Positions 17,530 through 27,146 of a DNA stretch of 36,174 bases are shown here, one piece after another. The notes under the pieces were generated by a model. That model made no database searches. It was not told where the DNA came from and was given only the letters and a program-made list of their open reading frames with translations. Position 1 is the stretch's first letter. The number at the start of each line of letters is the position of its first letter. The position numbers and the translations under genes were made by a program. Origin of the DNA: Allobosea sp. ASV33 (lineage in GTDB: Bacteria > Pseudomonadota > Alphaproteobacteria > Rhizobiales > Beijerinckiaceae); contig NZ_JAELTI010000054.1 in assembly GCF_016428755.1 (NCBI RefSeq), positions 1 to 36,174 on the forward strand. Reading direction: 5' to 3'.

Positions 17530-17632
17530 TGCGGCGGTGCGTCACCATCGGCTCTTTGACATGCAGATTGGACGAAGTCTACTGTCTGGAACGCCTTGGC
17601 CATGCATGGCGCACAGTCCGTCGGCGTAGACG

Positions 17633-19498
17633 TCAGACGGCGAGCTTTTCCGGATCGGCGGCGGCCAGGAAACCGCCCGATTGGCGCGCCCAGAGCCGGG
17701 CATAGAGGCCACCGCGCTGAATCAATTCGTCATGGCTGCCGATATCGGCGATGCGCCCTTGATCGAGCACGATCAGCCGGTCCAGCGCGGCGATCGTCGA
17801 GAGCCGATGCGCGATCGCGATAACGGTCTTGCCCTGCATCAAGGCCGCGAGCTGCTGTTGGATCGCTGCCTCGACCTCCGAATCGAGCGCCGAGGTCGCC
17901 TCGTCGAGAATCAGGATCGGCGCATCCTTCAGCAGCACGCGGGCGATGGCGATGCGCTGGCGCTGCCCGCCGGAGAGCTTCACGCCGCGCTCGCCGACCC
18001 GCGAATCGAACCCCTTGCGGCCGTCCTGGTCGCCGAGGCCGAGGATGAACTCATGCGCCTCGGCCTGCTGCGCCGCGCGTGCGATCTCGGCCTCGCTCGC
18101 ACCGATCCGGCCATAGGCGATATTGTCGCCGATCGAGCGGTGCAGCAGCGAATTGTCCTGCGTCACCATGCCGATCTGCGCGCGCAGACTGTCCTGCGTG
18201 ACATGGGCGATGTCCTGCCCGTCGATCAGGATGCGCCCGCCTTCGAGCGGATAGAGTCGGAGCAGGAGGTTCACCAATGTCGACTTGCCGGCTCCCGACG
18301 GCCCAACGAGCCCGATCCGCTCGCCCGGCCTGATCTGGAGATCGAGCCCCTCGAACAGTCCCTGCCCCCGCCCGTAATTGAAGCGGATCTTCTCGAAGCT
18401 GATCGCCCCCTTGTCGACGACGAGCGGCACGGCGTCGGGCGCGTCCGGCAGGTCGTGGGGCTTGGCGATCGTCTCCATGCTTTCCTGCACCGAGCCGATA
18501 TTCTCGAAGATGCCGCGCACGAGATGGATCAGCCAGCCCGACATCTGCACCAGCCTGAGCACGAGGCCGATGGCTGCGGCGACCGCGCCCGGCGTCATCT
18601 CGCCCTGGCTCCAGAGCAGCAGCGCGAGCCAGGCGGTGGCCACCACGAGCAGGCTGTTCATCGTCTGCAGGATGACGCTGACGCCGGTGATCAGGCGCGA
18701 CAGGTTGAGGAAGGAAGCGTTCCACCGCGTCAACGAGTCGCGGACGGCGGAGCGTTCGGCATCGGCCCGCGCGAACAGCTTCACCGTCAGGATGTTGGTG
18801 TAGGAATCGACGATGCGGCCCGTCGTCGTCGAGCGGCCGAAGGAATTCGCCTCCGAGCGCTGCTTCGCCCGCGGCACGAAATAGATCAGCAGCGTGACAT
18901 AGGCCCCAAGCCAGAGGATCACCGGCAGCGCCAGCCACAGGCTCGTCTTGCCGAAGAAGCCGATCGCGACCGTGGCGAAGACCAGCGCATACCAGAGGTC
19001 GTCGATAACCTCGATCGTCGCGCCGCGGATCGACTGGCCGGCCTGGATGACGCGGGCGGAGAGGCGCCCGGCGAAATCGTTCTGGAAGTAACCCAACGCA
19101 TGGCCGAGCGTGTAGACATGGTTTCGCCAGCGGATCTGGTTGGTGATCTGCGGCACCACGACCTGGTCGACGATGGCGTGATTGGCGAAATAGATCAGCG
19201 GCCTGACGACCACGAGCAGGAAGGCCGCGCCCGCCAGGAGCCAGCCATGGTCGCGGAAGATCGTCTGCGGCGACTGCGTCGAGAGCAGATCGACGAACCA
19301 GCCGACCATCAGATACATCGCGGCCTCGATGCCGCTGAAGCCGAGGCCCGTGATCATGATCAGGGCCATCCAGCCCTTCAGGTCCTTGATGTGGTGCCAC
19401 ATGAAGGGCCAGACGCCGCGCGGCGGCGTCTCCCGCTCGTCGAACGGAGCGAAGACGTCGATGCGGCTTTCGAGCCAGCGGAAGAGCGGAGCGAACAT
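17633..19498 (-). CDS. ABC exporter half-transporter (fused membrane and ATPase domains)
   Basis: This 621-residue protein has an N-terminal ABC exporter membrane domain (about six helices, residues 40-340) and a C-terminal ATPase (about 365-600). The ATPase has Walker A GPSGAGKST, Q-loop VTQDN, signature LSGGQRQRIAIAR, Walker B LILDEATSALD and the switch His in IAHRLST, all intact. It probably homodimerises. The subfamily resembles MsbA/ATM-like multidrug or lipid exporters, but the substrate cannot be read from sequence. I chose ATG 19498 (MFAPLFRWLESRID); an upstream start at 19534 adds 12 residues. It is not closely linked to any partner gene. Confidence 0.93.
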   Translation of the reverse strand: MFAPLFRWLESRIDVFAPFDERETPPRGVWPFMWHHIKDLKGWMALIMITGLGFSGIEAAMYLMVGWFVDLLSTQSPQTIFRDHGWLLAGAAFLLVVVRPLIYFANHAIVDQVVVPQITNQIRWRNHVYTLGHALGYFQNDFAGRLSARVIQAGQSIRGATIEVIDDLWYALVFATVAIGFFGKTSLWLALPVILWLGAYVTLLIYFVPRAKQRSEANSFGRSTTTGRIVDSYTNILTVKLFARADAERSAVRDSLTRWNASFLNLSRLITGVSVILQTMNSLLVVATAWLALLLWSQGEMTPGAVAAAIGLVLRLVQMSGWLIHLVRGIFENIGSVQESMETIAKPHDLPDAPDAVPLVVDKGAISFEKIRFNYGRGQGLFEGLDLQIRPGERIGLVGPSGAGKSTLVNLLLRLYPLEGGRILIDGQDIAHVTQDSLRAQIGMVTQDNSLLHRSIGDNIAYGRIGASEAEIARAAQQAEAHEFILGLGDQDGRKGFDSRVGERGVKLSGGQRQRIAIARVLLKDAPILILDEATSALDSEVEAAIQQQLAALMQGKTVIAIAHRLSTIAALDRLIVLDQGRIADIGSHDELIQRGGLYARLWARQSGGFLAAADPEKLAV

Positions 19499-19806
19499 GC
19501 TTGTTTCGCTACCGGGAATATGGGGGCTGAACAAACGACAATTCGGGATACCGGCTTTCCCCGTGCCACCCCTTGTCAGGAGCGGACCGGGTGGACAGTG
19601 CCACCGATGCGCTAGACGCCGCAGGTGGCGGGATTAGGGCGTAGCGGAGCAACGCCCTGGCGCCCAAGCAGCCGGAAAGATAGAATAATCATAAAATCGG
19701 AACTGCGACGTATAAACTCCGATATCCCTGCGAATCGACCGCAAGGAACCTGCGAGAAACGAGGTCTGTTTTCAGCCGCATAGACTAACTCGCCAAGGAG
19801 GAAGCC
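19499..19806. other. 308-base divergent region between ABC exporter and collagen-like lipoprotein
   Basis: No gene is seen. The region contains a hairpin AGGGCGT...ACGCCCT (19636-19658) and an A/T-rich stretch around 19680-19730, unusual for this genome. It also carries a candidate extracytoplasmic-function promoter at 19745-19770 and a strong ribosome-binding site AAGGAGG at 19795-19801. Confidence 0.6.
19745..19770 (+). promoter_or_regulatory. candidate EcfG-type (general stress sigma) promoter
   Basis: GGAAC (19745-19749) is followed after 17 bases by TGTT (19767-19770). The alphaproteobacterial EcfG consensus is GGAAC-N16/17-CGTT, so there is one mismatch. It lies about 37 bases before the lipoprotein start. 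Confidence 0.35.
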
Positions 19807-20628
19807 ATGCGTTTGCGAATACTCGGCGCCGTTGGCGCCTGCACTCTCCTCGCTGCTTGCAACAGCACATCCGAATACGCCTCGTTCGACGGCTGTGACG
19901 GACTGCGCGGCGCACAATTGAAGCGCTGCCTGCGGCTCGCGTCCCTGCAAAGTCCGGTCATCGGCTCGCGCGGCTCGGTCGGCACGCGCACCGCGGCCTT
20001 GCCGGGCAATCCCGGGATACCGGGCAACCCCGGCATTCCCGGAACACCGGGAAATCCGGGCGTTCCCGGCACGCCGGGTAATCCTGGTAATCCGGGTGTC
20101 CCGGGCACGCCCGGTAGCACGGGCGGCGGGCTCGGGCTCGGCGCAGGCGTTTCGGCCGGTGTCGGCAATTCGATCGGCGCCAATGTCGGGGCCGCGGCCA
20201 ATGTCGGCAGCAACGGGCTCGGCGCAGGCGTCGGAACCGGCGTGACGGCCGGCGGCACCAACGCCAATGCGGGGCTCGGCGCCGGTGTGAATGGTGGCGG
20301 GCTGGGCGCTGGACTGGGCGCGGGCCTCGGCAACGCGGCCGGCGGACTGGGCGCGGGCCTCGGCGCAGCGCTTGGTGGCAATGGGCTCGGCGCAGGATTC
20401 GGTGCTGGCCTCGGCAATGCTGCAGGCGGGCTCGGCGCCGGTGCCGGCGTTTCCGCCAGCGGCAGCGGCATCGGGGCCGGCGTCGGCGCAGGCCTCGGCG
20501 GCAACGGAGGCGGCATTGGCGCCGGCGCAGGGGCGGGCGTTAGCGGCGCCGGTGTGGGCGCCGGTGTGGGCGCGGGCGCGGGTGCTGGCGGCGATGGCGG
20601 CGGCGTCTCCGGCGCCAGCGGGCAGTAA
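19807..20628 (+). CDS. collagen-like, Gly/Ala-rich lipoprotein
   Basis: This 273-residue protein starts with a lipoprotein signal (TLLAAC, Cys18). A short segment with Cys30 and Cys41 follows. Residues 65-103 consist of thirteen consecutive X-Pro-Gly triplets (X = Leu, Asn, Ile, Thr or Val), a collagen-like frame. Residues 107-270 are a low-complexity Gly/Ala/Leu/Val/Asn domain made of GLGAG/GVGAG units. It includes a near-identical 20-residue duplication (165-184 and 193-212, one difference). It is probably a surface or periplasmic filamentous protein, but no function is known to me. AAGGAGG lies 5 bases before ATG. Base use (GGC/GGG/GCC) is biased by the repeats. A hairpin follows the gene. 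Confidence 0.85.
   Translation: MRLRILGAVGACTLLAACNSTSEYASFDGCDGLRGAQLKRCLRLASLQSPVIGSRGSVGTRTAALPGNPGIPGNPGIPGTPGNPGVPGTPGNPGNPGVPGTPGSTGGGLGLGAGVSAGVGNSIGANVGAAANVGSNGLGAGVGTGVTAGGTNANAGLGAGVNGGGLGAGLGAGLGNAAGGLGAGLGAALGGNGLGAGFGAGLGNAAGGLGAGAGVSASGSGIGAGVGAGLGGNGGGIGAGAGAGVSGAGVGAGVGAGAGAGGDGGGVSGASGQ
19999..20115 (+). repeat. collagen-like X-Pro-Gly coding repeat
   Basis: Thirteen 9-base units encode X-Pro-Gly without interruption (protein residues 65-103). Third-position variation (CCC, CCG, CCT; GGC, GGT, GGG) shows the units are not recent perfect copies. Confidence 0.85.
20299..20442 (+). repeat. 84-base-spaced duplication in the Gly-rich domain
   Basis: Segments 20299-20358 and 20383-20442 encode the same 20 residues except Leu170 to Phe198. 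They suggest expansion of the Gly-rich domain by internal duplication. Confidence 0.7.
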
Positions 20629-20644
20629 GGTCGATGGACGGATC

Positions 20645-20670
20645 GCAGGCCCGGCGAATGCCGGGCCTGC
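20645..20670 (+). terminator. hairpin terminator after the collagen-like gene
   Basis: GCAGGCCCGGC, loop GAAT, and GCCGGGCCTGC form a perfect 11-bp stem 17 bases after the stop. The following TGTTGG is only weakly T-rich, so termination is probable but not certain. Confidence 0.6.
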
Positions 20671-20731
20671 TGTTGGCTATTTGCAAGCAACTGTGCTTGC
20701 GCGAGCGGCGGCGTTGGCCCATCACCGGCCC

Positions 20732-21229
20732 ATGCTGCGCCTCGCCCTTTTCCAGCCGGACATCCCGCAGAATACCGGCACGATGATCCGCATGGCCGCC
20801 TGCCTCGGCATCGCCGTCGACATCGTCGAGCCGGCGGCCTTCGACGTCTCGGACCGGCATTTCCGCCGTTCCGGCATGGATTATCTCGAACGCGCAGCCG
20901 TGAGGCGCCATGATTCCTTCACCGCCTTCGACGGTTGGCGCAAGGCGGAAGGCCATCGCCTCGTCCTGGCCGAGACCGACGGCGCCATCCCCCTGCCCGA
21001 TTTCGTTTTTCAGCCCGGTGACATCATTTTGGTCGGGCGCGAATCGGCCGGCGTGACCGCCGAGGTGCACGCCGCCGCCGAAGCCAGCCTGCACATTCCC
21101 ATGCGGGCGGAATTGCGCTCGCTCAATGTCGCGCTGGCGGCTGCGATGGTAATGGGCGAGGCATTGCGACAGACAGGCGGCTTTCCGGGCCGCGATGGAA
21201 CAGACGATGACCACCTCGAAATCCGCTGA
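20732..21229 (+). CDS. trmL: tRNA (cytidine/uridine-34-2'-O)-methyltransferase
   Basis: TrmL methylates the wobble ribose of certain tRNA-Leu isoacceptors using SAM. It is a trefoil-knot SPOUT enzyme. The protein is 165 residues. The N-terminus has [19 protein letters not shown], the middle has RRSGMDY, and the knot region has LVGRESAGV and [23 protein letters not shown] 20732 opens directly on the conserved beta strand; the frame upstream runs through the preceding hairpin and lipoprotein gene. The 3' end overlaps hemF by 35 bases in another frame. Confidence 0.94.
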   Translation: MLRLALFQPDIPQNTGTMIRMAACLGIAVDIVEPAAFDVSDRHFRRSGMDYLERAAVRRHDSFTAFDGWRKAEGHRLVLAETDGAIPLPDFVFQPGDIILVGRESAGVTAEVHAAAEASLHIPMRAELRSLNVALAAAMVMGEALRQTGGFPGRDGTDDDHLEIR

Positions 21230-22133
21230 AGCCCCGCCCGCCGATCCGGCCGTCGTCGAAGCGCTGAAGCCGCGCGCCGCCGCCTGGTTCGAGAGCCTGC
21301 GCGACCGCATCTGCGCCGCCTTCGAGTCGGTCGAGGACGAGGCTGCCGGCCCCTTCCCGCCCGAAACGAACGAGCCCGGGCGCTTCGTCCGCACACCCTG
21401 GCAGCGCACCAACCATGACGGCACGCCCGGCGGCGGCGGCGTCATGTCGATCATGAAGGGCCGCGTCTTCGAGAAGGTCGGCGTCCACGTCTCGACGGTG
21501 CATGGCAGCTTCCACCCCGATTTCGCCGGACAGATTCCCGGCGCGTCGCAGGACCCGCGTTTCCACGCCACGGGCATCTCGCTGATCGCCCATCCCTGGA
21601 ACCCGCATGCGCCGACCGTGCACATGAACACGCGCTTCGTCGTCACGACCAAGCCGTGGTTCGGGGGCGGCGCAGATCTGACGCCGGTTCTGGATGCGCG
21701 CCGCAATCAGGAGGACCCCGACGCGCGCGATTTCCACGCCGCGATGCGCGCGCCCTGCGACAATTTTCCGGCCGTGGCGGATTACCCGCGCTTCAAGACC
21801 TGGTGCGACGAGTATTTCTTCCTGAAGCACCGCAACGAGCCGCGCGGCATCGGCGGCATCTTCTACGACTACATCTGGACCGGCGATGTCGAGGCGGATC
21901 TCGCTTTCACCCGCGCCATCGGCGAAGCTTTCCTCGGCAGCTACCCCGAGATCCTGCGCCGCAATCTCGACAAGCCGTGGAGCGAGGTCGAGCGCCATGA
22001 GCAGCAGGTCCGGCGCGGCCGCTATGTCGAGTTCAACCTGCTCTACGACCGCGGCACGATCTTCGGCCTGAAGACCGGCGGCAATGTCGATTCGATCCTG
22101 TCCTCGATGCCGCCGACGGTGCGCTGGCCCTGA
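21195..22133 (+). CDS. hemF: oxygen-dependent coproporphyrinogen III oxidase
   Basis: HemF performs the aerobic oxidative decarboxylation of coproporphyrinogen III to protoporphyrinogen IX in heme synthesis. The protein is 312 residues. Visible family blocks include [66 protein letters not shown] and [16 protein letters not shown]. An alternative ATG at 21207 would remove four residues and reduce the overlap with trmL to 23 bases; neither start has a strong Shine-Dalgarno. The overlap suggests shared transcription with trmL. It converges on cca 27 bases later. Confidence 0.96.
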   Translation: MEQTMTTSKSAEAPPADPAVVEALKPRAAAWFESLRDRICAAFESVEDEAAGPFPPETNEPGRFVRTPWQRTNHDGTPGGGGVMSIMKGRVFEKVGVHVSTVHGSFHPDFAGQIPGASQDPRFHATGISLIAHPWNPHAPTVHMNTRFVVTTKPWFGGGADLTPVLDARRNQEDPDARDFHAAMRAPCDNFPAVADYPRFKTWCDEYFFLKHRNEPRGIGGIFYDYIWTGDVEADLAFTRAIGEAFLGSYPEILRRNLDKPWSEVERHEQQVRRGRYVEFNLLYDRGTIFGLKTGGNVDSILSSMPPTVRWP

Positions 22134-22160
22134 GGCCGAAGCCTCCCTGCACAGGTTCCG

Positions 22161-23393
22161 CTAGTGGGTGGCTAACGCCAGCCTGACGAATTCGATCTGT
22201 TCGTCCGCTCCGGCCGGGCAGCCGGCCTCGATCCAGCCCTGCCGGGCTGCCGCAAGCGCCTGCCCGACGCGCGGTCCCGGCGCAGCGCCAAGACTGATGA
22301 TGTCCTTGCCCGTGGGCAGAAACGGCGGCGTCTGCCCGAGTTCGCGGATGAGGCGTTGCACCTCGCTACTGACTTCGCTTCCAGCCGACGCATTGAGCAG
22401 GACAAGCCCAGCAGCCGCCGCCTCGTTCCCGACGCCATGAGCGACCCGGCGAAGCGCCGCGATGGCAGGCAGGCCAGCCCGCCCGCCCAAGGCTTCGAGC
22501 GCCTGTGCGATCCGCTCGATCCGGTCGAATTCCTCGTTCGAAAGCCGGAGCCGTTCGCGCAGGCGCAATGCGTCCTCGCCCACTGAAACCGCCAGTGCCG
22601 CCAACCGGAAGGCCGGATGGACGCCCGCCCCCTCATCCCCCGCGACCGCGGCGAAGCGCGAGAGATGCGGCACGCCGCCGATCACCGGCATGATGAGCCC
22701 GGCGCCGGCCATTGCGCCGATCGTGGCCGCGACTCGGGGCGCGACGAGGAGCTTCAGCAATTCCGCCCGCACCCGTTCGCGCGACAGGCCGGCGAGCCCC
22801 TCGCGGTCGGCGATGCAAGCGTTCAGGCCCTCGCCGTCCGGCTCCCCCATGCCGTAGCGGGCATGGAAGCGGAAGAAGCGGAGGATGCGCAGATAGTCCT
22901 CGCGGATGCGGGTCGCGGCATCGCCGATGAAGCGCACGCGCCGCTGCGCGAGGTCGTCGAGCCCGCCGCAATAATCATGCAACCGGCCGTCTCGGCCGAG
23001 CCCGAGCGCATTGATGGTGAAGTCGCGCCGCAATGCATCCGCGGCGAAATCGCGGCCGAACACGACCTTGGCACGGCGCCCATCGGTCTCGACATCGCGC
23101 CTGAGCGTCGTGACTTCGAAGCTCAGGCCCCCCGCCACGAGCGTGACCGTGCCATGCTCGATGCCGGTCGGCACCGCCTTGAAGCCGGCCGCCCGCCCGC
23201 GCCGGATCGTCTCCTCCGGGAGCGCGGTGGTGGCGAGATCGACGTCGCTCACCGGCTCGCCGAGCAGGAGGTTGCGCACCGCGCCGCCGACGACGCGCGT
23301 TTCCTCTCCGTCGCCGTCGAGCGCTTGCAGCAGCCGCGCCAATGCGGGTTGAGCGAGGAAGCTCCCGATCTCCCCGGCGCGTTCCTCGATCAT
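22161..23393 (-). CDS. cca: CCA tRNA nucleotidyltransferase (class II)
   Basis: This enzyme adds or repairs the 3' CCA of tRNAs, or poly(A)-tails RNA in some relatives. The protein is 410 residues. It has nucleotidyltransferase motif GGAVRNLLLGEPVSDVDLAT with the metal-binding Asp-Val-Asp. It also has RRDFTINALGL and the ERIREDYLRILRFFRFHARYG-like segment RIREDYLRILRFFR. The alpha-helical C-terminal body follows. I chose ATG 23393, whose first bases overlap the DUF6111 stop as ATGA; the longer frame from 23543 lies within DUF6111. It is the last gene of the minus-strand set starting at DUF1285. Confidence 0.93.
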   Translation of the reverse strand: MIEERAGEIGSFLAQPALARLLQALDGDGEETRVVGGAVRNLLLGEPVSDVDLATTALPEETIRRGRAAGFKAVPTGIEHGTVTLVAGGLSFEVTTLRRDVETDGRRAKVVFGRDFAADALRRDFTINALGLGRDGRLHDYCGGLDDLAQRRVRFIGDAATRIREDYLRILRFFRFHARYGMGEPDGEGLNACIADREGLAGLSRERVRAELLKLLVAPRVAATIGAMAGAGLIMPVIGGVPHLSRFAAVAGDEGAGVHPAFRLAALAVSVGEDALRLRERLRLSNEEFDRIERIAQALEALGGRAGLPAIAALRRVAHGVGNEAAAAGLVLLNASAGSEVSSEVQRLIRELGQTPPFLPTGKDIISLGAAPGPRVGQALAAARQGWIEAGCPAGADEQIEFVRLALATH

Positions 23394-23647
23394 TTGAAGC
23401 GGCCGTGCACCAGCACTCCGTTCTCCATATGCGGAGGATCGTAGGCGCCCCGGCTGCGCGGCGCGATGAACCCGCCATAGATCAGCACGGCGATCGCCAG
23501 CAGGAAGCCCACGACCGCCAGGCGGAAGGCATGCGGGCTCCAATGCTCGACGTCGAACGGGTTGCGCCGGTTGAGGACGAGATAGGCTGCAAAGATGCAG
23601 AAGGGCAGGACGAAGAGCAGAACCTCTTCGATGATCGCGCGCAGCAT
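23390..23647 (-). CDS. DUF6111-like small membrane protein
   Basis: This 85-residue protein has two predicted membrane helices (about 7-24 and 42-62). They are joined by the loop NRRNPFDVEHWSPHAF, and it ends in a hydrophilic tail. It matches my memory of the DUF6111 family found next to cca in rhizobia; the function is unknown. The stop overlaps the cca start (ATGA), so the two are translationally coupled. A family A repeat separates it from the upstream Nudix gene. Confidence 0.82.
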   Translation of the reverse strand: MLRAIIEEVLLFVLPFCIFAAYLVLNRRNPFDVEHWSPHAFRLAVVGFLLAIAVLIYGGFIAPRSRGAYDPPHMENGVLVHGRFK

Positions 23648-23699
23648 CGGTTTCGTCGTTCCCCGGCGCGGTATTCGCGCAGTCTCAGTTTACATCGCC

Positions 23700-23745
23700 G
23701 CATCGGATGCGTCCGAAAAGCGCACTCCGCTTTTCGGCCCAATGC
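23700..23745. repeat. dispersed palindromic repeat, family A copy 3
   Basis: GCAT and ATGC ends enclose CCGAAAAGCG-CACTC-CGCTTTTCGG, a perfect 10-bp stem with a 5-base loop. It lies 1 base beyond the Nudix stop codon, so it may also act as an mRNA 3' hairpin. Confidence 0.75.
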
Positions 23746-23746
23746 T

Positions 23747-24406
23747 CTAGCCCGCCAGCCGCTCGTAGAGATTGCGGATCATGCCGGCGGTCGCTCCCCA
23801 GATATAGCGACCCTCGAACGACATCGCATAGTAGGTGCGCAGATGCCCCTTCCACTCGCGCCCCTCGCGCTTGTGATTGGCCGGGTCGAACAGGAAGGAG
23901 AGCGGCGTCTCGAAGGCCTCGTCGACCTCATTGGGATTGATCGTCAGCGCGAAGGGCGGCTCGACCAGCGCCACCACCGGCACGATCCGGTAGCCGGTGC
24001 CGGTGAGATAGGCGTCGAGGAAGCCGAGCGTGCGGATATGCGAGCGCGACAGGCCGATCTCCTCCTCGGTCTCGCGCAGCGCCGTCACGACCGGCGAGCC
24101 ATCGACGGCATCGACCCGCCCGCCGGGAAAGGCGACCTGCGCCGAATGGTTGCGCAAGGCCGCCGCGCGCTGCGTCAGCAGCACGGTCGGCCCCTCCGGG
24201 CGCGGCACGATCCCGATCAGCACGGCGGCCGGCACGGCGCGCTTCTCGTCGGGCACCGGCACGGGCGAGGGCTGGTTCTCATGGTCGCCGCGCGGCCGGC
24301 TGATCACATCGCCGAGCGTCGGCGGATCGGCCCTCAACCGCTGGCGCGCCAAGGCCGCAAAGTCCTCGGCGCTGAGGTTGAGGGCAGGCTCGATTGTCTT
24401 CAGCAC
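23747..24406 (-). CDS. CoA pyrophosphatase-type Nudix hydrolase
   Basis: This 219-residue protein carries the Nudix box in the CoA-pyrophosphatase form. FPGGRVDAVDG is followed by ALRETEEEIGL, with the catalytic Glu residues of the RETEEE helix present and the first Glu replaced by Asp as in YeaB-type enzymes. Family members cleave CoA and CoA derivatives to phosphopantetheine and 3',5'-ADP; here that activity is inferred. The GTG start shares one base with the TAG stop of the DUF1285 gene (TAGTG), showing translational coupling. Confidence 0.9.
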   Translation of the reverse strand: MLKTIEPALNLSAEDFAALARQRLRADPPTLGDVISRPRGDHENQPSPVPVPDEKRAVPAAVLIGIVPRPEGPTVLLTQRAAALRNHSAQVAFPGGRVDAVDGSPVVTALRETEEEIGLSRSHIRTLGFLDAYLTGTGYRIVPVVALVEPPFALTINPNEVDEAFETPLSFLFDPANHKREGREWKGHLRTYYAMSFEGRYIWGATAGMIRNLYERLAG

Positions 24407-24987
24407 TAGATGCCCTCGATCTCGCTCGCCGGCACGGCCGGATAGAACTCACCTGCGGCAGCGACCCCGAACATCGCCTCTTCTGCGACAACCCTGATCT
24501 CGCCGAGCGCCAGCAGGTCATAGGTCAGCGCCCGCGTCAGCCGCGCCCACAGGCCGCGCCGGACATGGACATAAGGCGTCAGCCCGTCCTGCGCAGCCCG
24601 TTCGAAACGCAAGCCATGGTCCGGCCCGACGCAGACGAGATCGTCGACCTGCGTCCGGAACGCGATCGTCCGGCCGCCGCCTTCGCCGTCGACCTGCATC
24701 TCGACGGCCTGGAACGGCGCGTCGTCGACGGTGATCCCGACCTTCTCGACCGGGGTCACGAGAAAGTAATCGTCGCCCTCGCGCTTCAGCACCGAGGAGA
24801 ACAGCTTCACCAGCGCCGGCCGGCCGATCGGCGTGCCCATGTAGAACCAGGTGCCATCAGTGGCGATCCGCATGTCGAGATCGCCGCAGAAGGGCGGATT
24901 CCAGCGCTCCACGGGCGGCAATCCGCGCGTCTTGCCGCCGCCGAGCGAGGCCATCAGGCGCTCCATCGCCTGGCCTGGTTCCGTCAT
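24406..24987 (-). CDS. DUF1285 domain protein
   Basis: This 193-residue protein is soluble. It has the DUF1285-like pattern [33 protein letters not shown] near residues 32-64 and a following [16 protein letters not shown] segment. It has no catalytic motif I can point to. ATG 24987 was chosen because the family pattern begins shortly after it; longer frames run into the divergent MoxR gene. It is the first gene of the minus-strand set DUF1285, Nudix, DUF6111, cca. It is divergent from the MoxR cluster, with about 200 bases between starts. Confidence 0.87.
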   Translation of the reverse strand: MTEPGQAMERLMASLGGGKTRGLPPVERWNPPFCGDLDMRIATDGTWFYMGTPIGRPALVKLFSSVLKREGDDYFLVTPVEKVGITVDDAPFQAVEMQVDGEGGGRTIAFRTQVDDLVCVGPDHGLRFERAAQDGLTPYVHVRRGLWARLTRALTYDLLALGEIRVVAEEAMFGVAAAGEFYPAVPASEIEGI

Positions 24988-25189
24988 CCGATCCTCCCTG
25001 GCCCTTGGCTGCGGCATCGTGCTTGCATCGCGTTTCCGCCTTGAACTCCACATAATCGTGAAGCCGAGATGATGTGTACCGTTCCATTCGGCGCTTGAGC
25101 CGCCGTGATGGCCCGTCCACACTGAACGGCCGAACACATCGACGGTTCGCAGGACGGCGCAACGGCCCGTGACAGTGAAGGAGACCGAC

Positions 25190-26212
<1,023 letters not shown>

Positions 26213-26216
26213 GCCG

Positions 26217-27134
26217 ATGCTGCGCACGCGCGTCCTGGGTCCGAGCGAAAGGCGGCCGTCGCGGCCGGTCCTCACCGAGTCGCTCGACCTCGCCGCGCGC
26301 CTGCCGCGCCTGATCCTGGAAGCGCGCCGCGTCTCGGCCAGCATCCACGGCATCCATGGAAGGCGCCGCTCCGGCCCGGGCGAGACCTTCTGGCAATACC
26401 GCCCGCTGGTCGCCGGCGAATCGGCCTCGCGCATCGATTGGCGCCGCTCCGCCCGCGACGGCCATCTCTTCGTCCGCGAACGCGAATGGGAGGCCTCACA
26501 CTCGATCTGGCTCTGGATCGATCGCTCGCCCTCGATGGGCTTCGCCTCCTCGCTGGCGATGACCTCGAAGCTCGACCGCGCGCTGGTCGCGGGCTTCGCG
26601 CTGGCGGAGACGATGGTCGAAGGCGGCGAGCGCGTCGGCCATATCGGCCTGACGCGGGCGCTGGCCTCGCGCCGCATCGTCGAGATGCTGGCGCAGGCGA
26701 TCCTCGCGGACGAGCGCAACGCCGCCTCCGACCTGCCGCCGGAAGCGCCGCTGCCGCGATTGGCGGATGCGATCATCATCACCGACGGGCTCTCGCCCGC
26801 CTCGGCGCTGGCGGGGCGGATCGCCACCCTGGCCTCGTCGGGCGCGCGCGGCCATGTCCTGCTGATCGCCGATCCGATCGAGGAGACCTTCCCCTTCAGC
26901 GGGCAGGCCGAGCTCTTCGACCTTGAGGACGGGCTGACCCTGCGCGTCGGCGATGCCGGCGCCTGGGGCGATGAGTATCGCCAGCGCCTCGCCGCCCATC
27001 GCGAGGCCATCACGGAAGCCTGCCGCAAGGCCGGCTGGACCCTGACGCTGCATCGCACCGACCGGCCGGCCAGCGAAGCGGTGCTGCGCATCGCGAGCCT
27101 CGTCGCCGCCTCGCGCAGCGCCTCGGGCTTCTGA
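26217..27134 (+). CDS. DUF58 / VWA-like protein
   Basis: This 305-residue protein contains the DUF58 signature [16 protein letters not shown] followed by [22 protein letters not shown] (residues about 53-91). A metal-binding DxSxS motif, DRSPS in IDRSPSMGF (about 102-109), is typical of VWA domains. It is soluble, with no membrane helix. It starts 4 bases after the MoxR stop and is the likely direct client of that ATPase. Its molecular role is not known; related clusters are linked to envelope integrity or aerotolerance. Confidence 0.92.
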   Translation: MLRTRVLGPSERRPSRPVLTESLDLAARLPRLILEARRVSASIHGIHGRRRSGPGETFWQYRPLVAGESASRIDWRRSARDGHLFVREREWEASHSIWLWIDRSPSMGFASSLAMTSKLDRALVAGFALAETMVEGGERVGHIGLTRALASRRIVEMLAQAILADERNAASDLPPEAPLPRLADAIIITDGLSPASALAGRIATLASSGARGHVLLIADPIEETFPFSGQAELFDLEDGLTLRVGDAGAWGDEYRQRLAAHREAITEACRKAGWTLTLHRTDRPASEAVLRIASLVAASRSASGF

Positions 27135-27146
27135 GGGGAAACGCCG

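Noticed and set aside
17681..19615. 644-codon plus-strand frame opposite the ABC exporter
   Set aside because: The minus strand has all ABC motifs; the plus-strand frame is an Arg/Asp/His-rich mirror translation.
19785..20690. 301-codon minus-strand frame, Pro/Ala-rich, opposite the collagen-like gene
   Set aside because: It is the mirror of GGC/GCC-rich codons. The plus strand has a lipobox, a strong ribosome-binding site and a coherent repeat architecture; the mirror has none.
23700..23745. Simple intrinsic terminator for the Nudix gene
   Set aside because: The stem is excellent, but similar elements lie in three other intergenic positions, not always after a gene, so it is better described as a dispersed repeat that may also terminate.
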